DNA from: an uncultured Clostridia bacterium
GTDB taxonomy: Bacteria > Bacillota > Clostridia > Christensenellales > CAG-138
Direction of reading: 5' to 3'
DNA: 64,000 nucleotides
NCBI GenBank assembly: GCA_934633985.1
Contig: CAKTYU010000005.1
Location: 97,483 to 161,482 of the forward strand
A program made the position numbers and the translations under genes. Under the pieces are notes generated by a model that did no database searches, was not told the origin of the DNA, and was given only the letters and a program-made list of their open reading frames with translations. Of this stretch, positions 1-9,546 are shown one piece after another (position 1 is the first letter of the stretch; the number at the start of each line of letters is the position of its first letter).

Positions 1-1076
1 TCAAAGTTGTGGAAGGAGGCTCGCAGCGCCCAGCGGGATTCCCTGTCGGATATGGTCTTGTAGTATTCCCCGACCATCTCCGGCCCCATCATCTGGGCGA
101 GGTCAAAGTAGCACTCGGAAAGCACCTTCTCCACCGTCCTCACGCCGTAGAGCATGGAGGCGATGCCGCCGAACAGGCTGCTGTCCAAGAGCTTTATGGG
201 CATGGGCATCTCCGGCGAAAGGCCGCCGGGGGCGATGAGCATCATCTTGCCCACCCTGTCAGGATTGTCCAGCGCAAAGCGCAGCGCGTAGGCCGAGCCC
301 ATGGAAAAAGCCATTATGTGGGTGGACTGCACCCCTATGGCGTCCATGAAGAGCCCTAAGGCCATGGCCTGCTCCTCCACGGTATAGTTGAAATTCTCAG
401 GCCTTGAGGAATAGCCGTGGCCCAGCAGGTCCACCGCTATCACCCGGTAATTCAGGCTCAGCCGGGAGAACATATTGCGCCATGTGTAGAAGGACTGGCC
501 TATGCTGTGAATAAGTATCAGCGGCTCGCCGTTGCCCTCCTCGATGTAGTGTATGCGGGCCCGCTCCGTGCTGGGCTCCTCCGGCTCGGGCTCGAAGTAT
601 TCCTCCTCATCCTCCTGGGGGCGGGGGGCGTTGTAGGCCTTGGGCGCGTCGTCGAACATGGCGGCTACCCGGCGGGATTCCTCTGCGGCCGCCCTGCGGC
701 GGGACCGGGCCAGCTCGGCCTCGTCCTCCTCGTCCAGCTCCTCGTCGTCAAATTCGTCCTCGTCCCCGGCGCGCTTCCTGCCGAACAGGCCGCCCCGGCG
801 GGACCTTCTGCGCTCCTCCTCTTCCTCGGCGTCCAGCTCCGCCTCGATCTCGCTGTCTATATCGTCATAGTCGTCGTAATCGTCCTCATCTGCCCTCTTC
901 CGCATAAAGGCGGCCTTCTTTTCCTTCTTTTCCTTCTTTTCCTTCTTTTCCGGCTTTTTCTTGGGCTTCCTTTGGGGCTCCTCATCCTCGGGCCGGGCTA
1001 TGGGCAGCTCTATATCCGCAAAATTGCCTACGTATTCGGTGTTAACGAACTTTTTAACTTCCAGCGAAATAGCCAC
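1..1076 (-). CDS. alpha/beta hydrolase with long charged N-terminal region (3' end outside window)
   Basis: The gene starts at a GTG at 1076 preceded by GGAGG and runs off the left edge after 358 codons. Residues 1-30 are ordinary. Residues 31-175 are low complexity: a Lys/Glu block made of KKE repeats, then alternating Asp/Glu-rich and Arg-rich runs. From about residue 180 an alpha/beta hydrolase fold begins: the HSIG oxyanion-hole region (190-193), the DLLGHGYS segment (216-223) and the nucleophile elbow AFSMG with Ser258. The catalytic acid and His should lie beyond the edge or close to it. The substrate cannot be told. The charged extension is unusual for the family and suggests a tether or binding region. 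There is no signal peptide, so a cytoplasmic location is likely. Confidence 0.8.
   Translation of the reverse strand, partial: MAISLEVKKFVNTEYVGNFADIELPIARPEDEEPQRKPKKKPEKKEKKEKKEKKAAFMRKRADEDDYDDYDDIDSEIEAELDAEEEEERRRSRRGGLFGRKRAGDEDEFDDEELDEEDEAELARSRRRAAAEESRRVAAMFDDAPKAYNAPRPQEDEEEYFEPEPEEPSTERARIHYIEEGNGEPLILIHSIGQSFYTWRNMFSRLSLNYRVIAVDLLGHGYSSRPENFNYTVEEQAMALGLFMDAIGVQSTHIMAFSMGSAYALRFALDNPDRVGKMMLIAPGGLSPEMPMPIKLLDSSLFGGIASMLYGVRTVEKVLSECYFDLAQMMGPEMVGEYYKTISDRESRWALRASFHNF
914..951. repeat. 9-bp tandem repeat inside the hydrolase gene
   Basis: Four exact copies of CCTTCTTTT (plus-strand reading) lie head to tail and end in CC. On the minus strand they encode the Lys-Lys-Glu repeats of the charged N-terminal region. 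The period is a multiple of three, so copy-number change would lengthen or shorten the protein without a frameshift. Confidence 0.85.
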
Positions 1077-1153
1077 TTATATCCTCCGTTCAGGGTCTTG
1101 GGGTCCTTCGTATGCACATACGTACCCTTATAATTTTCATACCTAATCAATCT

Positions 1154-1182
1154 ATTTTACATTTTTCCCATGGGTATTGCAA
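1154..1182 (-). promoter_or_regulatory. sigma-A promoter of the hydrolase gene
   Basis: On the minus strand TTGCAA (1177-1182) is followed after 17 bp by TAAAAT (1154-1159), about 78 bp upstream of the GTG start. It lies between cca and the hydrolase gene, so the hydrolase can be transcribed on its own. Confidence 0.65.
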
Positions 1183-1210
1183 GTGTATATAGGGCAAAAG
1201 GGCAAAACTG

Positions 1211-2566
1211 TCACGATTTGTTTACCAAATCCCGGCAGATCTTAAGCAGGGCGGCCCTGTTGTTGTCCTGCGGGCGCTTGGCGCAGTGCCTTAGAAGCCC
1301 CGCCTTTACCCGCCCTATCTCGGGCGAGGGGGGTATGCCCAGGCTTTTCGCTATGTCCTCCCCCGTCACGGCGAGCTGCCGCTCCTCAAAGGGCGTATCC
1401 GCCGCTATCATGCCCTCCAGTATGCGCTCCCACCTGTCCGCGGACTCCACCGCCCCCCTTATATGGCCGCTGCCGTGAACGTCCGCCCGGCGGAGAGCTA
1501 TGAGCTGGCGCGAGCGCCCTATTCCCATCTCCTGAAGCCACAGCCGCAGGGTATCCTCCCTGGCCTCTGTGCGCAGGTCGAACATGTGGGCGCCTATGAG
1601 CGCCGACACCTCCCTTACCGTGCCGGCGGGGTATCTCAGCCTTTCCAGTATGCCCCGGGCAATCTCCGCGCCCAGTGCGTCGTGGGTGTACATGCAGCCC
1701 GTGGCCTGAAGCGCCGCCGGCTTGCCCACGTCGTGGAGCAGCGCCGCAAGGCGAAGGGTAAGCTCAGGCTCTATGCAATCCGCCGTATGGAAGCAGTGGC
1801 GCAGCACGTCGTATTTGTGGTACTGCGGCTTTTGGGCGACCCCCCGCCCCCTTGCAAGCTCCGGCATTATCACGTCTATGGCCCTCAGCTCGTCCAGCAT
1901 CACAAGGCCCCTGTAAGGCCCGCCGGCAATGCCGTATTTCGCGTCGGAGAGCAGTATCCTGTCCAGCTCCTGCCGTATGCGCTCCGGGGATATGTCCGCA
2001 AGCCCCGCCGCGCAGGCCCTTGCGGCCTCCAATGTGCCGCTCTCCGGCTCAAAGCCCAGCTCCGCCCCGAAGCGGGCCATGCGCATTATGCGAAGGGCGT
2101 CGTCCCCCATTATGACGGCGGGATCCTTTGAGGTGGCCCGGAGCAGCCTGCCCTCAATGTCCCTCATGCCGCCGGTGGGGTCTATGAGCTCGCCGGTGAG
2201 CAGGTTTTTATATATGGCGTTTACGGTGAAATCCCGCCGGAAGGCGTCCTCGCTTATGTCCCTTGAATACTCTATCCGCTCCGGCCTGTGGGCTCCCCCC
2301 GCCGGATACGTGTCCCTGCGGAAGGTGGTGTGCTGGAACGCGCCGCCCATGAAGCGCAGCTCCACCATGCCGAAGGGCGCGCCTATGTCTATGTGCTTTA
2401 TGCCGTTATTTCCGCACAGCTCAATGACCTCCGCGGGGGTCATGTCGGAGGTCACGTCGTTATCCGTTACGGGCAGGCCGAGGAGGGGGTTCCGCACCAT
2501 TCCCCCCACACCGTACAGGGTATGCCCGGCGGCGGCAAACAGCTTTGCGAGGCGTATAAGCGGCAT
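1211..2566 (-). CDS. cca: CCA tRNA nucleotidyltransferase
   Basis: 451 aa. Adds or repairs the 3'-terminal CCA of tRNAs using CTP and ATP. The class II nucleotidyltransferase head holds the GGMVR motif (near residue 21), a DND metal-binding pair that replaces the usual DxD spelling, and RRDFTVNA. The tRNA-binding neck follows, and a C-terminal HD domain has LLHDVGKP with its His-Asp pair, as in CCA enzymes that also carry phosphohydrolase activity. The ATG at 2566 is preceded by AAGGA at a 9-nt spacing. It lies downstream of gyrA but is separated from it by a terminator. Length is normal for the HD-containing subgroup. Confidence 0.93.
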   Translation of the reverse strand: MPLIRLAKLFAAAGHTLYGVGGMVRNPLLGLPVTDNDVTSDMTPAEVIELCGNNGIKHIDIGAPFGMVELRFMGGAFQHTTFRRDTYPAGGAHRPERIEYSRDISEDAFRRDFTVNAIYKNLLTGELIDPTGGMRDIEGRLLRATSKDPAVIMGDDALRIMRMARFGAELGFEPESGTLEAARACAAGLADISPERIRQELDRILLSDAKYGIAGGPYRGLVMLDELRAIDVIMPELARGRGVAQKPQYHKYDVLRHCFHTADCIEPELTLRLAALLHDVGKPAALQATGCMYTHDALGAEIARGILERLRYPAGTVREVSALIGAHMFDLRTEAREDTLRLWLQEMGIGRSRQLIALRRADVHGSGHIRGAVESADRWERILEGMIAADTPFEERQLAVTGEDIAKSLGIPPSPEIGRVKAGLLRHCAKRPQDNNRAALLKICRDLVNKS

Positions 2567-2593
2567 ATATCAGATTCCTTTATAAAATAACAT

Positions 2594-2619
2594 AAAAGGG
2601 GGCAAGCCCGCCCCCTTTT
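2594..2619 (-). terminator. intrinsic terminator after gyrA
   Basis: A GGGGGC/GCCCCC stem with a six-base loop (2598-2615) is flanked by four T on either strand. It follows the gyrA stop codon on the minus strand by about 10 nt and precedes cca. Confidence 0.75.
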
Positions 2620-2626
2620 GCTTTGC

Positions 2627-5071
2627 TTATTCTTCCGAATCAGGCTCTACGTGGGGAACTATTGCGACGGAGGCCACCCGGTCCTCGGTGCGCATAAGCC
2701 GCACGCCCTGGGTGTTTCGGGATATCTCGGATATCTGCTCCACCGGAAGCCTTATTATGGTGCCCTCGGAGCTTATTATCATCACGTCCTCCTCTATGCC
2801 GGAGGCGCCCACCGCCTTCATGCAGACTAAATCGCCGGTCTTTTCCGTCAGCGCCATGGCGATTATGCCCTTGCCGCCACGGGTCTGGGTTCGGTAATCC
2901 TCCTCCGGCGTGCGCTTGCCCATGCCGTTTTCGGATATGGAGAGTATGGCCGCGCCGGGGCGTACCTTCTCCGCGCCCACCACGCTGTCCCCCTCCTCCA
3001 GCGTTATGGCCTTTACGCCGGTGGCGCTCCTGCCCATGGGGCGCACGTCCCCCTCGCTGAAGCGTATGCTCTTGCCCTTCCTTGTGCCGACGATTATCTC
3101 ATCATTGCCGTCCGTCATTATGGCGGCTATGAGCTCGTCCCCCTCCCTGAGGTTTTGGGCGATCATGCCGCCCTTTCGGATATTGTCGAACTCGCCTATG
3201 GAGGTCTTTTTGATTATGCCGTCCTTGGTTATGAGGTTGAGGTACTTGCCCTCCTCCCAAAGCGGGAACAGCGTGGTCACCTTCTCGCCCTCTTTAAGGT
3301 TCAGCAGGTTGACTATGGCGGTGCCCTTTGCGGTGCGGCCCGCCTCGGGTATCCGGTAGCACTTCATGCGGAACACCCGGCCCATATTGGTGAAGAACAT
3401 TATCTCGTCATGGGTGCTGCACCCGAACAGATGCTCGACGAAATCCTCCTCCCGGGTGGTCTGGCCGGTTATGCCCCTGCCGCCCCGGTTCTGCGCCTTG
3501 TAGGTGTCCATGCTGGTGCGCTTGGCAAAGCCGAAGTGGGTGAGGGTGACGGTCATCTCCTCTGGCTGAATTATGTCGTCCAGCTCTATATCCTCGGTTA
3601 TCTGGGCTATCTCGGTCCTTCTGGGGTCTGCGTATTTGCGGCGGACCTCCAGTATCTCCTCCCGGATTATGCCCAGCAGCTTATTCTCGTCCGCAAGGAC
3701 GCTCTCATAGTAGGCTATGGTCTCTATGAGGCCGTCCCTCTCCGCCTGTATCTTGTCGTGCTCCAGCCCTGTAAGGCGGCCGAGGCGCATATCCAGTATG
3801 GCCTGGCTCTGCCTGTCCGTAAGGCCGAAGCGTATATTCAGCCTTTCCTTTGCCTCGCTCTGGGTCTTGGAGGTCTTGATTATGTCCACGACCTCGTCTA
3901 TATTCGCCATGGCTATGAGCAGGCCCTCCAATATATGAAGCCGCTCTTTGGCCTTTTCCAGATCGTGCCGCGTGCGGCGGGTCACCACCTCCTCCTGGAA
4001 CCTCAGGTAGTGGTACAGCGCCTCCTTTATGTTGAGCACCTTTGGCTCGCCGTCCACAAGGGCCAGCATTATCACGCCGAAGGTATCCTGAAGCTGGGTG
4101 TGCTTGTAGAGCTGGTTCAGGACTATGTTGACGTTCACGTCCTTCTTTATCTCTATTACAACCTTCATGCCGTTGCGGTTGCTCTCGTCCCGCAATGCGG
4201 TTATGCCCTCTACGCGCTTTTCATGCACCAGCTCCGCTATCTTTTCCACAAGGCGCGCCTTGTTCACCTGATAGGGAAGCTCCGTCACCACTATGCGGCT
4301 CTTGCCGTTGGCCATGGGCTCTATCTCGGTCTTTGCCCGGACGAGTATCTTGCCGCGCCCCGTCCTGTAAGCCTGCCTTATGCCCGCCGTGCCCATTATT
4401 ATGGCCCCCGTGGGGAAGTCCGGCCCGGGCAGGTAGGCCATCAGCTCCTCTATGGATATATCCCGGTTGTCTATGAGGGCCACGTATGCGTCTATGACCT
4501 CCCCAAGGTTATGGGGGGGTATGTTTGTGGCCATGCCCACGGCTATGCCGTTGCTGCCGTTTACCAGTAAATTCGGGAAGCGGCTGGGCAGCACGAGGGG
4601 CTGCGTCAGCGTCTCGTCGAAGTTGGGGCCGAAGTCCACGGTGCTCTTGTCTATATCCGCAAGCATCTCAAGGCTCATCTTTGACAGCCGCGCCTCGGTA
4701 TAGCGCATCGCCGCCGCGCCGTCCCCGTCCACGCTGCCGAAGTTGCCCTGCCCCTCAACAAGAAGGTATCTGGTGTTGAAGTCCTGGGCAAGGCGCACCA
4801 TGGCGTCGTATACCGAGCTGTCGCCGTGGGGGTGGTATTTGCCCAGCACGTCGCCCACTATGCGGGCGGACTTATGGAAGGGCTTATCCGGGGTGAAGCC
4901 CTGCTCTCCCATGGAATACAGTATGCGCCGGTGTACCGGCTTGAGGCCGTCCCGCACGTCCGGCAGCGCGCGGTTTATAATTACCGCCATGGCGTAGGAA
5001 ATGAAGGACTTCTTCATCTCCTGCTCTATATCCAGCGGCGTTATGCGGGGGTTTTTGGTGTTCTCGTCCAT
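2627..5071 (-). CDS. gyrA: DNA gyrase subunit A
   Basis: 814 aa. Breakage-reunion subunit of the A2B2 type II topoisomerase that introduces negative supercoils. The winged-helix/tower part contains catalytic Tyr124 in the AMRYTEARL context. The quinolone-resistance region reads HPHGDSSVYDAM with Ser85 and Asp89, the drug-sensitive residues. A GyrA-box-like motif QNRGGRG in the C-terminal beta-pinwheel (about residue 530) and a later QTRGGKG distinguish it from ParC. The start has AAAGGAG upstream. It lies 11 bp downstream of gyrB in a recF-gyrB-gyrA unit, as in most Bacillota. Confidence 0.97.
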   Translation of the reverse strand: MDENTKNPRITPLDIEQEMKKSFISYAMAVIINRALPDVRDGLKPVHRRILYSMGEQGFTPDKPFHKSARIVGDVLGKYHPHGDSSVYDAMVRLAQDFNTRYLLVEGQGNFGSVDGDGAAAMRYTEARLSKMSLEMLADIDKSTVDFGPNFDETLTQPLVLPSRFPNLLVNGSNGIAVGMATNIPPHNLGEVIDAYVALIDNRDISIEELMAYLPGPDFPTGAIIMGTAGIRQAYRTGRGKILVRAKTEIEPMANGKSRIVVTELPYQVNKARLVEKIAELVHEKRVEGITALRDESNRNGMKVVIEIKKDVNVNIVLNQLYKHTQLQDTFGVIMLALVDGEPKVLNIKEALYHYLRFQEEVVTRRTRHDLEKAKERLHILEGLLIAMANIDEVVDIIKTSKTQSEAKERLNIRFGLTDRQSQAILDMRLGRLTGLEHDKIQAERDGLIETIAYYESVLADENKLLGIIREEILEVRRKYADPRRTEIAQITEDIELDDIIQPEEMTVTLTHFGFAKRTSMDTYKAQNRGGRGITGQTTREEDFVEHLFGCSTHDEIMFFTNMGRVFRMKCYRIPEAGRTAKGTAIVNLLNLKEGEKVTTLFPLWEEGKYLNLITKDGIIKKTSIGEFDNIRKGGMIAQNLREGDELIAAIMTDGNDEIIVGTRKGKSIRFSEGDVRPMGRSATGVKAITLEEGDSVVGAEKVRPGAAILSISENGMGKRTPEEDYRTQTRGGKGIIAMALTEKTGDLVCMKAVGASGIEEDVMIISSEGTIIRLPVEQISEISRNTQGVRLMRTEDRVASVAIVPHVEPDSEE

Positions 5072-5082
5072 TTATAGCTCCT

Positions 5083-7026
5083 TTATACGTCCAGATCCAC
5101 TACCAGCCTGCTGTTCTGCTCTATGAACTCCCGGCGGGGGTCAACCTTGTCGCCCATCAGCGTAGAGAATATCTCGTCCGCCCGTATGGCGTCCTCAAGG
5201 TGTACCTGATACATCATGCGGTTGTCCGGGTCCATGGTGGTCTCCCAAAGCTGATCCGGGTTCATCTCGCCCAGGCCCTTATAGCGGTTGATAAGCGGCT
5301 TGGGGTCTCGCCCTATCTCGGAGAGTATCTTATTGAGCTCCCCGTCGTCGTAGGCATACCATATATTCTTGCCCCTTGTGATCCTGTAAAGGGGGGGCTG
5401 GGCGGCGTATATGTGCCCGTGCTCTATCAGAGGCCGCATGTGCCTGTAAAAGAAGGTGAGCAGCAGTATCCTTATGTGGGCGCCGTCCACGTCCGCATCA
5501 GTCATGCACACTATCTTGTGGTAGCGGAGCTTGCTCTCGTCAAACTCGGTGTCTATGCCTGTGCCGAAGGCGGTTATCATGGAGCGTATCTCGTTGTTGG
5601 CCAGCATCTTGTCGAGGCGGGTCTTTTCCACGTTGAGTATCTTGCCCCGCAAGGGCAGTATGGCCTGAAACTCCGGGTTGCGCCCCATCTTGGCGGAGCC
5701 GCCTGCGGAGTCCCCCTCCACTAAGAATATCTCGCACTTCTCCGGCTCGCTGCTGTTGCAGTCCGCGAGCTTTCCGGGCAGGGGTATGTTCTCGAGGCCG
5801 GTCTTTTTGCGGGTGAGGTCCCTGGCCCTCCTTGCGGCCTCCCGCGCCCTGGATGCGGTTATGCACTTGTCGATTATCAGCTTTGCGGTCTGGGGGTGCT
5901 CCTCGAGGTAAAAGCCCAGCCCGTTGCCCACCACGCCGTCCACCAGCGCCTTCATGTAGGCGTTGCCCAGCTTGGTCTTGGTCTGCCCCTCGAACTGGGG
6001 CTCGGTGAGCTTTACGCTCACTATGGCGGTGAGGCCCTCCCGCACGTCGTCGCCGGAGAGGTTGGGGTCGCTGTCCTTCAGGAGCCTGTATTTCCTGGCA
6101 TAGTCGTTTATGCCGCGGGCAAGGGCGCTGCGGAAGCCCTGAAGGTGGGTCCCGCCCTCCGCCGTGTTTATGTTGTTGGCGAAGGAGAACACGCTCTCGT
6201 TGTAGTCGGTGTTGTACTGCATGGCCACCTCCACGGAGGCCACCTGCTGCTTTGCGGGCTCGTCCCGCCTGCCCTCGAAGTACATCACGTCCTCGTGCAG
6301 CACGTCCTTATTCTTGTTCAAGTGCTCCACGAAGGAGATTATGCCCCCCTCATAGCAGTATTTCTTGCTCTGGACGGGGTCTGTGCGCTCATCTGTTACG
6401 GTTATGGCCACGCCCTTGTTCAAAAAGGCCAGCTCCCTCATGCGCCCCCGCAGCGCGTCGTAGTTATAGTCCAGGGTGTCGAATATCCTGTCGTTTGCAA
6501 GGAAGGTTATGGTGGTGCCGGAGCCGGCGTCGCCGCTGTATGCGCCCACCTGCTCCACCCCCGTCACCGGGTCGCCCTCGACGTATTCCTGGCGGTACAC
6601 CACGCCGTCCCGCCGCACCTCGGCGGTAAGCCTGCTTGAAAGGGCGTTCACCACGGAAAGGCCCACGCCGTGCAGGCCGCCGGACACCTTATAGCCGCTG
6701 CCGCCGAACTTGCCCCCCGCGTGCAGCACGGTGAGCGCCACCTCCAGCGCGGATTTATGCATCTTCTCGTGGTAGCCCACGGGTATGCCGCGGCCGTTAT
6801 CCCTTACGGATACCGAGTTGTCCGGGTGTATGGTCACCTCGATATGGGTGCAGTAGCCCCCCATGGCCTCGTCTATGGCGTTATCCACCAGCTCCTTTAC
6901 GAGATGGTGCAGCCCCCGCACGTCGGTGGAGCCTATGTACATGCCGGGGCGGCGCTTTACCGCCTCCAGCCCCTCCAGCACCTGTATTTCGTTTGCGTTG
7001 TAGCTTTCGTGGTTGTTGTGTTCCAT
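5083..7026 (-). CDS. gyrB: DNA gyrase subunit B
   Basis: 647 aa. ATPase subunit of gyrase. The GHKL ATPase domain shows the catalytic Glu45 and Asn49 (KELVDNAIDE), DNGRGIP and GLHGVG. The TOPRIM domain has EGDSAGGSAK and TDADVDGAHI, and a QYKGLGEM-like segment (NRYKGLGEMN) is near the C-terminus. The length is that of the short Gram-positive GyrB. AAGGA precedes the ATG at 7026. It sits 48 bp downstream of recF and is probably cotranscribed with recF and gyrA from the promoter at 8217-8245. Confidence 0.97.
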   Translation of the reverse strand: MEHNNHESYNANEIQVLEGLEAVKRRPGMYIGSTDVRGLHHLVKELVDNAIDEAMGGYCTHIEVTIHPDNSVSVRDNGRGIPVGYHEKMHKSALEVALTVLHAGGKFGGSGYKVSGGLHGVGLSVVNALSSRLTAEVRRDGVVYRQEYVEGDPVTGVEQVGAYSGDAGSGTTITFLANDRIFDTLDYNYDALRGRMRELAFLNKGVAITVTDERTDPVQSKKYCYEGGIISFVEHLNKNKDVLHEDVMYFEGRRDEPAKQQVASVEVAMQYNTDYNESVFSFANNINTAEGGTHLQGFRSALARGINDYARKYRLLKDSDPNLSGDDVREGLTAIVSVKLTEPQFEGQTKTKLGNAYMKALVDGVVGNGLGFYLEEHPQTAKLIIDKCITASRAREAARRARDLTRKKTGLENIPLPGKLADCNSSEPEKCEIFLVEGDSAGGSAKMGRNPEFQAILPLRGKILNVEKTRLDKMLANNEIRSMITAFGTGIDTEFDESKLRYHKIVCMTDADVDGAHIRILLLTFFYRHMRPLIEHGHIYAAQPPLYRITRGKNIWYAYDDGELNKILSEIGRDPKPLINRYKGLGEMNPDQLWETTMDPDNRMMYQVHLEDAIRADEIFSTLMGDKVDPRREFIEQNSRLVVDLDV

Positions 7027-7074
7027 TCTCGACTTCCTTCTTTAAATATCTTTAAAATATCCTCTGCGTTTTTT

Positions 7075-8178
7075 TCATCCCTGCTCCGGCAGCAGCTCGC
7101 CGCCCCTGCAGCGGAATACCCTCATATTGCCCAGCCCCGCCCGCTTTAAACCCTCGAGGCTGGTGCAGGTCAGAAAGCACTGGCATTCCCTCATGCTCTC
7201 CATCAGCAGCTGCTGCCTGCCCTCGTCCAGCTCCGAGAGCACGTCGTCCAATATCAGCACCGGCGCTTCCTCCCTTAGCTCCCTTATGAGGGCAAGCTCC
7301 GATAGCTTTAAGGAAAGCGCCGCCGTGCGCTTCTGCCCCTGGGAGCCGAAGGTGCGCACGTCTATGCCGGAAAGGGCTATGCCTATATCGTCCCGGTGAG
7401 GGCCCCGCGTGGTGAAGCCCCGGCGCATATCCTCCGCCCTGCTCTTTTCCAGCGCCCTCAGCATTTCGCCGCCTATCCCCTCCGGGGAATCCGGGTCTAT
7501 GTCCGGCTGGTAGGCCACCTCGAGGCTTTCCCTGCCCGCCGTTATGCCCCTGTGCAGGTCGTAGGCTATGGTGGAGAGGCCGTCTATGAACTCGCACCTG
7601 TCCATGACTATATCCTCGCAGAGCGAGGCGAGCTGCTCGTCCCACGCCTCCAGCATACCGGGGGGTATCCTGTCCGGCTCCTTCAGCAGGGCGTTGCGCT
7701 GCTTTAGCGCCGAGTTATACCTTTGCAGGCTGTAATAGTAGGCGGGGTGGGTCTGGGAAAGCTCCATATCCATAAAGCGCCGCCGCTCCGCCGGCCCCTC
7801 CTTTACTATGGAGAGATCCTCCGGCGCGAACATGACGACATTCAAAAGCCCCATTAGCTCGCCTGAGCGGGAGGCCATCTGCCGGTCTATGAATATTTTT
7901 TTGCGCTCGCCGTCACGCAGCTTTATCTCGATGAGGTGGCTTCCGGTGCCGTTGGTGAGCTCCGCCCCCACGTACCCTCCGGCGCAGCCCCGCATGATAA
8001 GCTCCCCGTCCCGGGAGGTCCTGTGGGAGCGGCCGAAGGCGCAAAGAAAAACCGCCTCCACGCTGTTGGTCTTTCCCTCCGCGTTGTCCCCCACTATGGC
8101 GTTTATGCCGGGGCCGGGGCGCAGATCGAGCGCGGCATAGCTGCGGTACTGGTTTAAGCGCAAGCGGTTGATTTCCAT
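7075..8178 (-). CDS. recF: DNA replication/repair ATPase RecF
   Basis: 367 aa from the ATG at 8178; an in-frame TTG eight codons earlier is a weaker choice. RecF is an SMC-like ATPase that helps load RecA at gaps with RecO and RecR. Walker A is GDNAEGKTN (Lys36), the ABC-type signature is SQGQKR, and Walker B is LILDDVLSELD. A weak purine stretch precedes the start. The usual dnaN-recF pairing is broken: dnaN lies just upstream but on the opposite strand, so the two are divergently transcribed. Confidence 0.95.
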   Translation of the reverse strand: MEINRLRLNQYRSYAALDLRPGPGINAIVGDNAEGKTNSVEAVFLCAFGRSHRTSRDGELIMRGCAGGYVGAELTNGTGSHLIEIKLRDGERKKIFIDRQMASRSGELMGLLNVVMFAPEDLSIVKEGPAERRRFMDMELSQTHPAYYYSLQRYNSALKQRNALLKEPDRIPPGMLEAWDEQLASLCEDIVMDRCEFIDGLSTIAYDLHRGITAGRESLEVAYQPDIDPDSPEGIGGEMLRALEKSRAEDMRRGFTTRGPHRDDIGIALSGIDVRTFGSQGQKRTAALSLKLSELALIRELREEAPVLILDDVLSELDEGRQQLLMESMRECQCFLTCTSLEGLKRAGLGNMRVFRCRGGELLPEQG

Positions 8179-8216
8179 CTTTTCTGCTCGCCCGTAATAC
8201 AAAATTTTACCTGCTT

Positions 8217-8245
8217 ATTTTAACATAAAATCCTGGATTTTTCAA
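8217..8245 (-). promoter_or_regulatory. promoter of recF-gyrB-gyrA
   Basis: TTGAAA (8240-8245, minus strand), 17-bp spacer, TAAAAT (8217-8222). The predicted start is about 30 nt upstream of the recF ATG. Confidence 0.7.
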
Positions 8246-8329
8246 TGCTTATTATTATAATAAGAAGAAAGCATTGCAAAAAGTGAATAAATATACGCAA
8301 ACTGCATAATGGGGGCGCCATAAAAATAT

Positions 8330-8357
8330 TTGCGCCGCCGCGGAAATATAGTATAAT
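8330..8357 (+). promoter_or_regulatory. promoter of dnaN
   Basis: TTGCGC (8330-8335), 16-bp spacer, TATAAT (8352-8357), about 55 nt upstream of the dnaN leader's ribosome binding site. It is divergent from the recF promoter 85 bp away. Confidence 0.6.
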
Positions 8358-8418
8358 AAAGCAATAAGGCACTTCACAGGTGACATCATATAACCTATCA
8401 TTCCAAGGAGGGACGAAT

Positions 8419-9525
8419 ATGCGCTTTACAGTCGATACGGCCGAGCTTAACGCCGCCGTCGCCACGGTCTCAAAGGCGCTGGGGGTAAAGTCCTCGGTGG
8501 GCATATTGGAGGGCATATATGCCGAGGCCATAGGCGATACGCTGCTGCTTAAGTGTACCGACCTTTCGCTCCAGATAGAGGCCACGCTCAACGTGAACAT
8601 TCAAAAGGACGGGGCCTGCGTGCTGCCGGGGCGGCTCTTTTCAGAGCTGGTGCGGCGGCTGCCCGCGGAGGAGACGCTGCTCTCCGTGGACAAGAGCACG
8701 CTGCTCATAGAGAGCGGCAGGGCCACCACCACCATGCAGGTGGAGAACGCCAAGGAGTACATCTCCATGCCGGAGATAAGCCGGGAGTTCTCCATCGCCA
8801 TATCCAAGGCGGCCCTTAAGAACATGGTGCGCCAGTGCATATTCGCCACGGCGCAGGACGATTCCAAGCCCATACTGCGGGGCGTGCTTATAGAGTTAGA
8901 GGAGGGGCGCATGAGCATGGTGGCGCTGGACGGCTACCGCCTTGCCATGCGCACAGAGCCTGTATCCGTCTCCGGCGAGGCAAGGTGCGTGGTCATACCC
9001 GCCCGCGGCCTTTTAGAGATAAGCCGCATACTGGACGACAGCGACGAGATGATAAGCATGGTGTTCTCCGCCACGCACGTGATGATAGACATGGGTCACA
9101 CCCGCATAATCACCCGGCTCATGGACGGCGATTTCATACGCTACCGCCAGATACTGCCCCAGGGCTGCACCACCCACGTCCGGGTCAACCGCACGGAGCT
9201 GCTGGACAGCATTGAGAGGGTGTCGCTCATGGCCCGCGAGAGCAAGAAGAACCACGTCAAGTTCTCCTTTGAGGATGGGCAGGTGACTATCACCGCCAAC
9301 AGCGAGATAGGCGCCAGCAAGGAGATAGTCGCCATAGACCGCATGGGCAGCGATATAGACATCGCCTTCAACGCCAGGTATTTCAGCGACGTGCTGAAGG
9401 CGCTGGACGACGAGTACGTGTGCCTTGACATGAACACCAACATAAGCCCCTGCGTGGTCAAGCCCGAAACCGGCGACGAATATTACTACCTCATACTCCC
9501 CGTAAGGCTGTTCGCCGGGAATTGA
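8419..9525 (+). CDS. dnaN: DNA polymerase III beta sliding clamp
   Basis: 368 aa. Ring-shaped dimeric clamp that tethers polymerase III to DNA and binds clamp-loader and repair partners. It has the usual length and three-domain clamp layout from MRFTVDTAEL to the C-terminal YYLILPVRLF, the family's typical end. The ATG at 8419 has AAGGAGGG seven nt upstream; an earlier in-frame start lacks this. In most Bacillota dnaN follows dnaA directly; here it is almost 9 kb away, on the other side of rpmH. A polypurine hairpin repeat and a bidirectional terminator follow. Confidence 0.96.
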   Translation: MRFTVDTAELNAAVATVSKALGVKSSVGILEGIYAEAIGDTLLLKCTDLSLQIEATLNVNIQKDGACVLPGRLFSELVRRLPAEETLLSVDKSTLLIESGRATTTMQVENAKEYISMPEISREFSIAISKAALKNMVRQCIFATAQDDSKPILRGVLIELEEGRMSMVALDGYRLAMRTEPVSVSGEARCVVIPARGLLEISRILDDSDEMISMVFSATHVMIDMGHTRIITRLMDGDFIRYRQILPQGCTTHVRVNRTELLDSIERVSLMARESKKNHVKFSFEDGQVTITANSEIGASKEIVAIDRMGSDIDIAFNARYFSDVLKALDDEYVCLDMNTNISPCVVKPETGDEYYYLILPVRLFAGN

Positions 9526-9546
9526 CGCTTTATTCCTTCTTTCCCT

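Noticed and set aside
7052..7645. 197-codon frame overlapping recF on the same strand
   Set aside because: It is an out-of-frame shadow of recF, rich in Gly/Arg/Ala, with no start signal.
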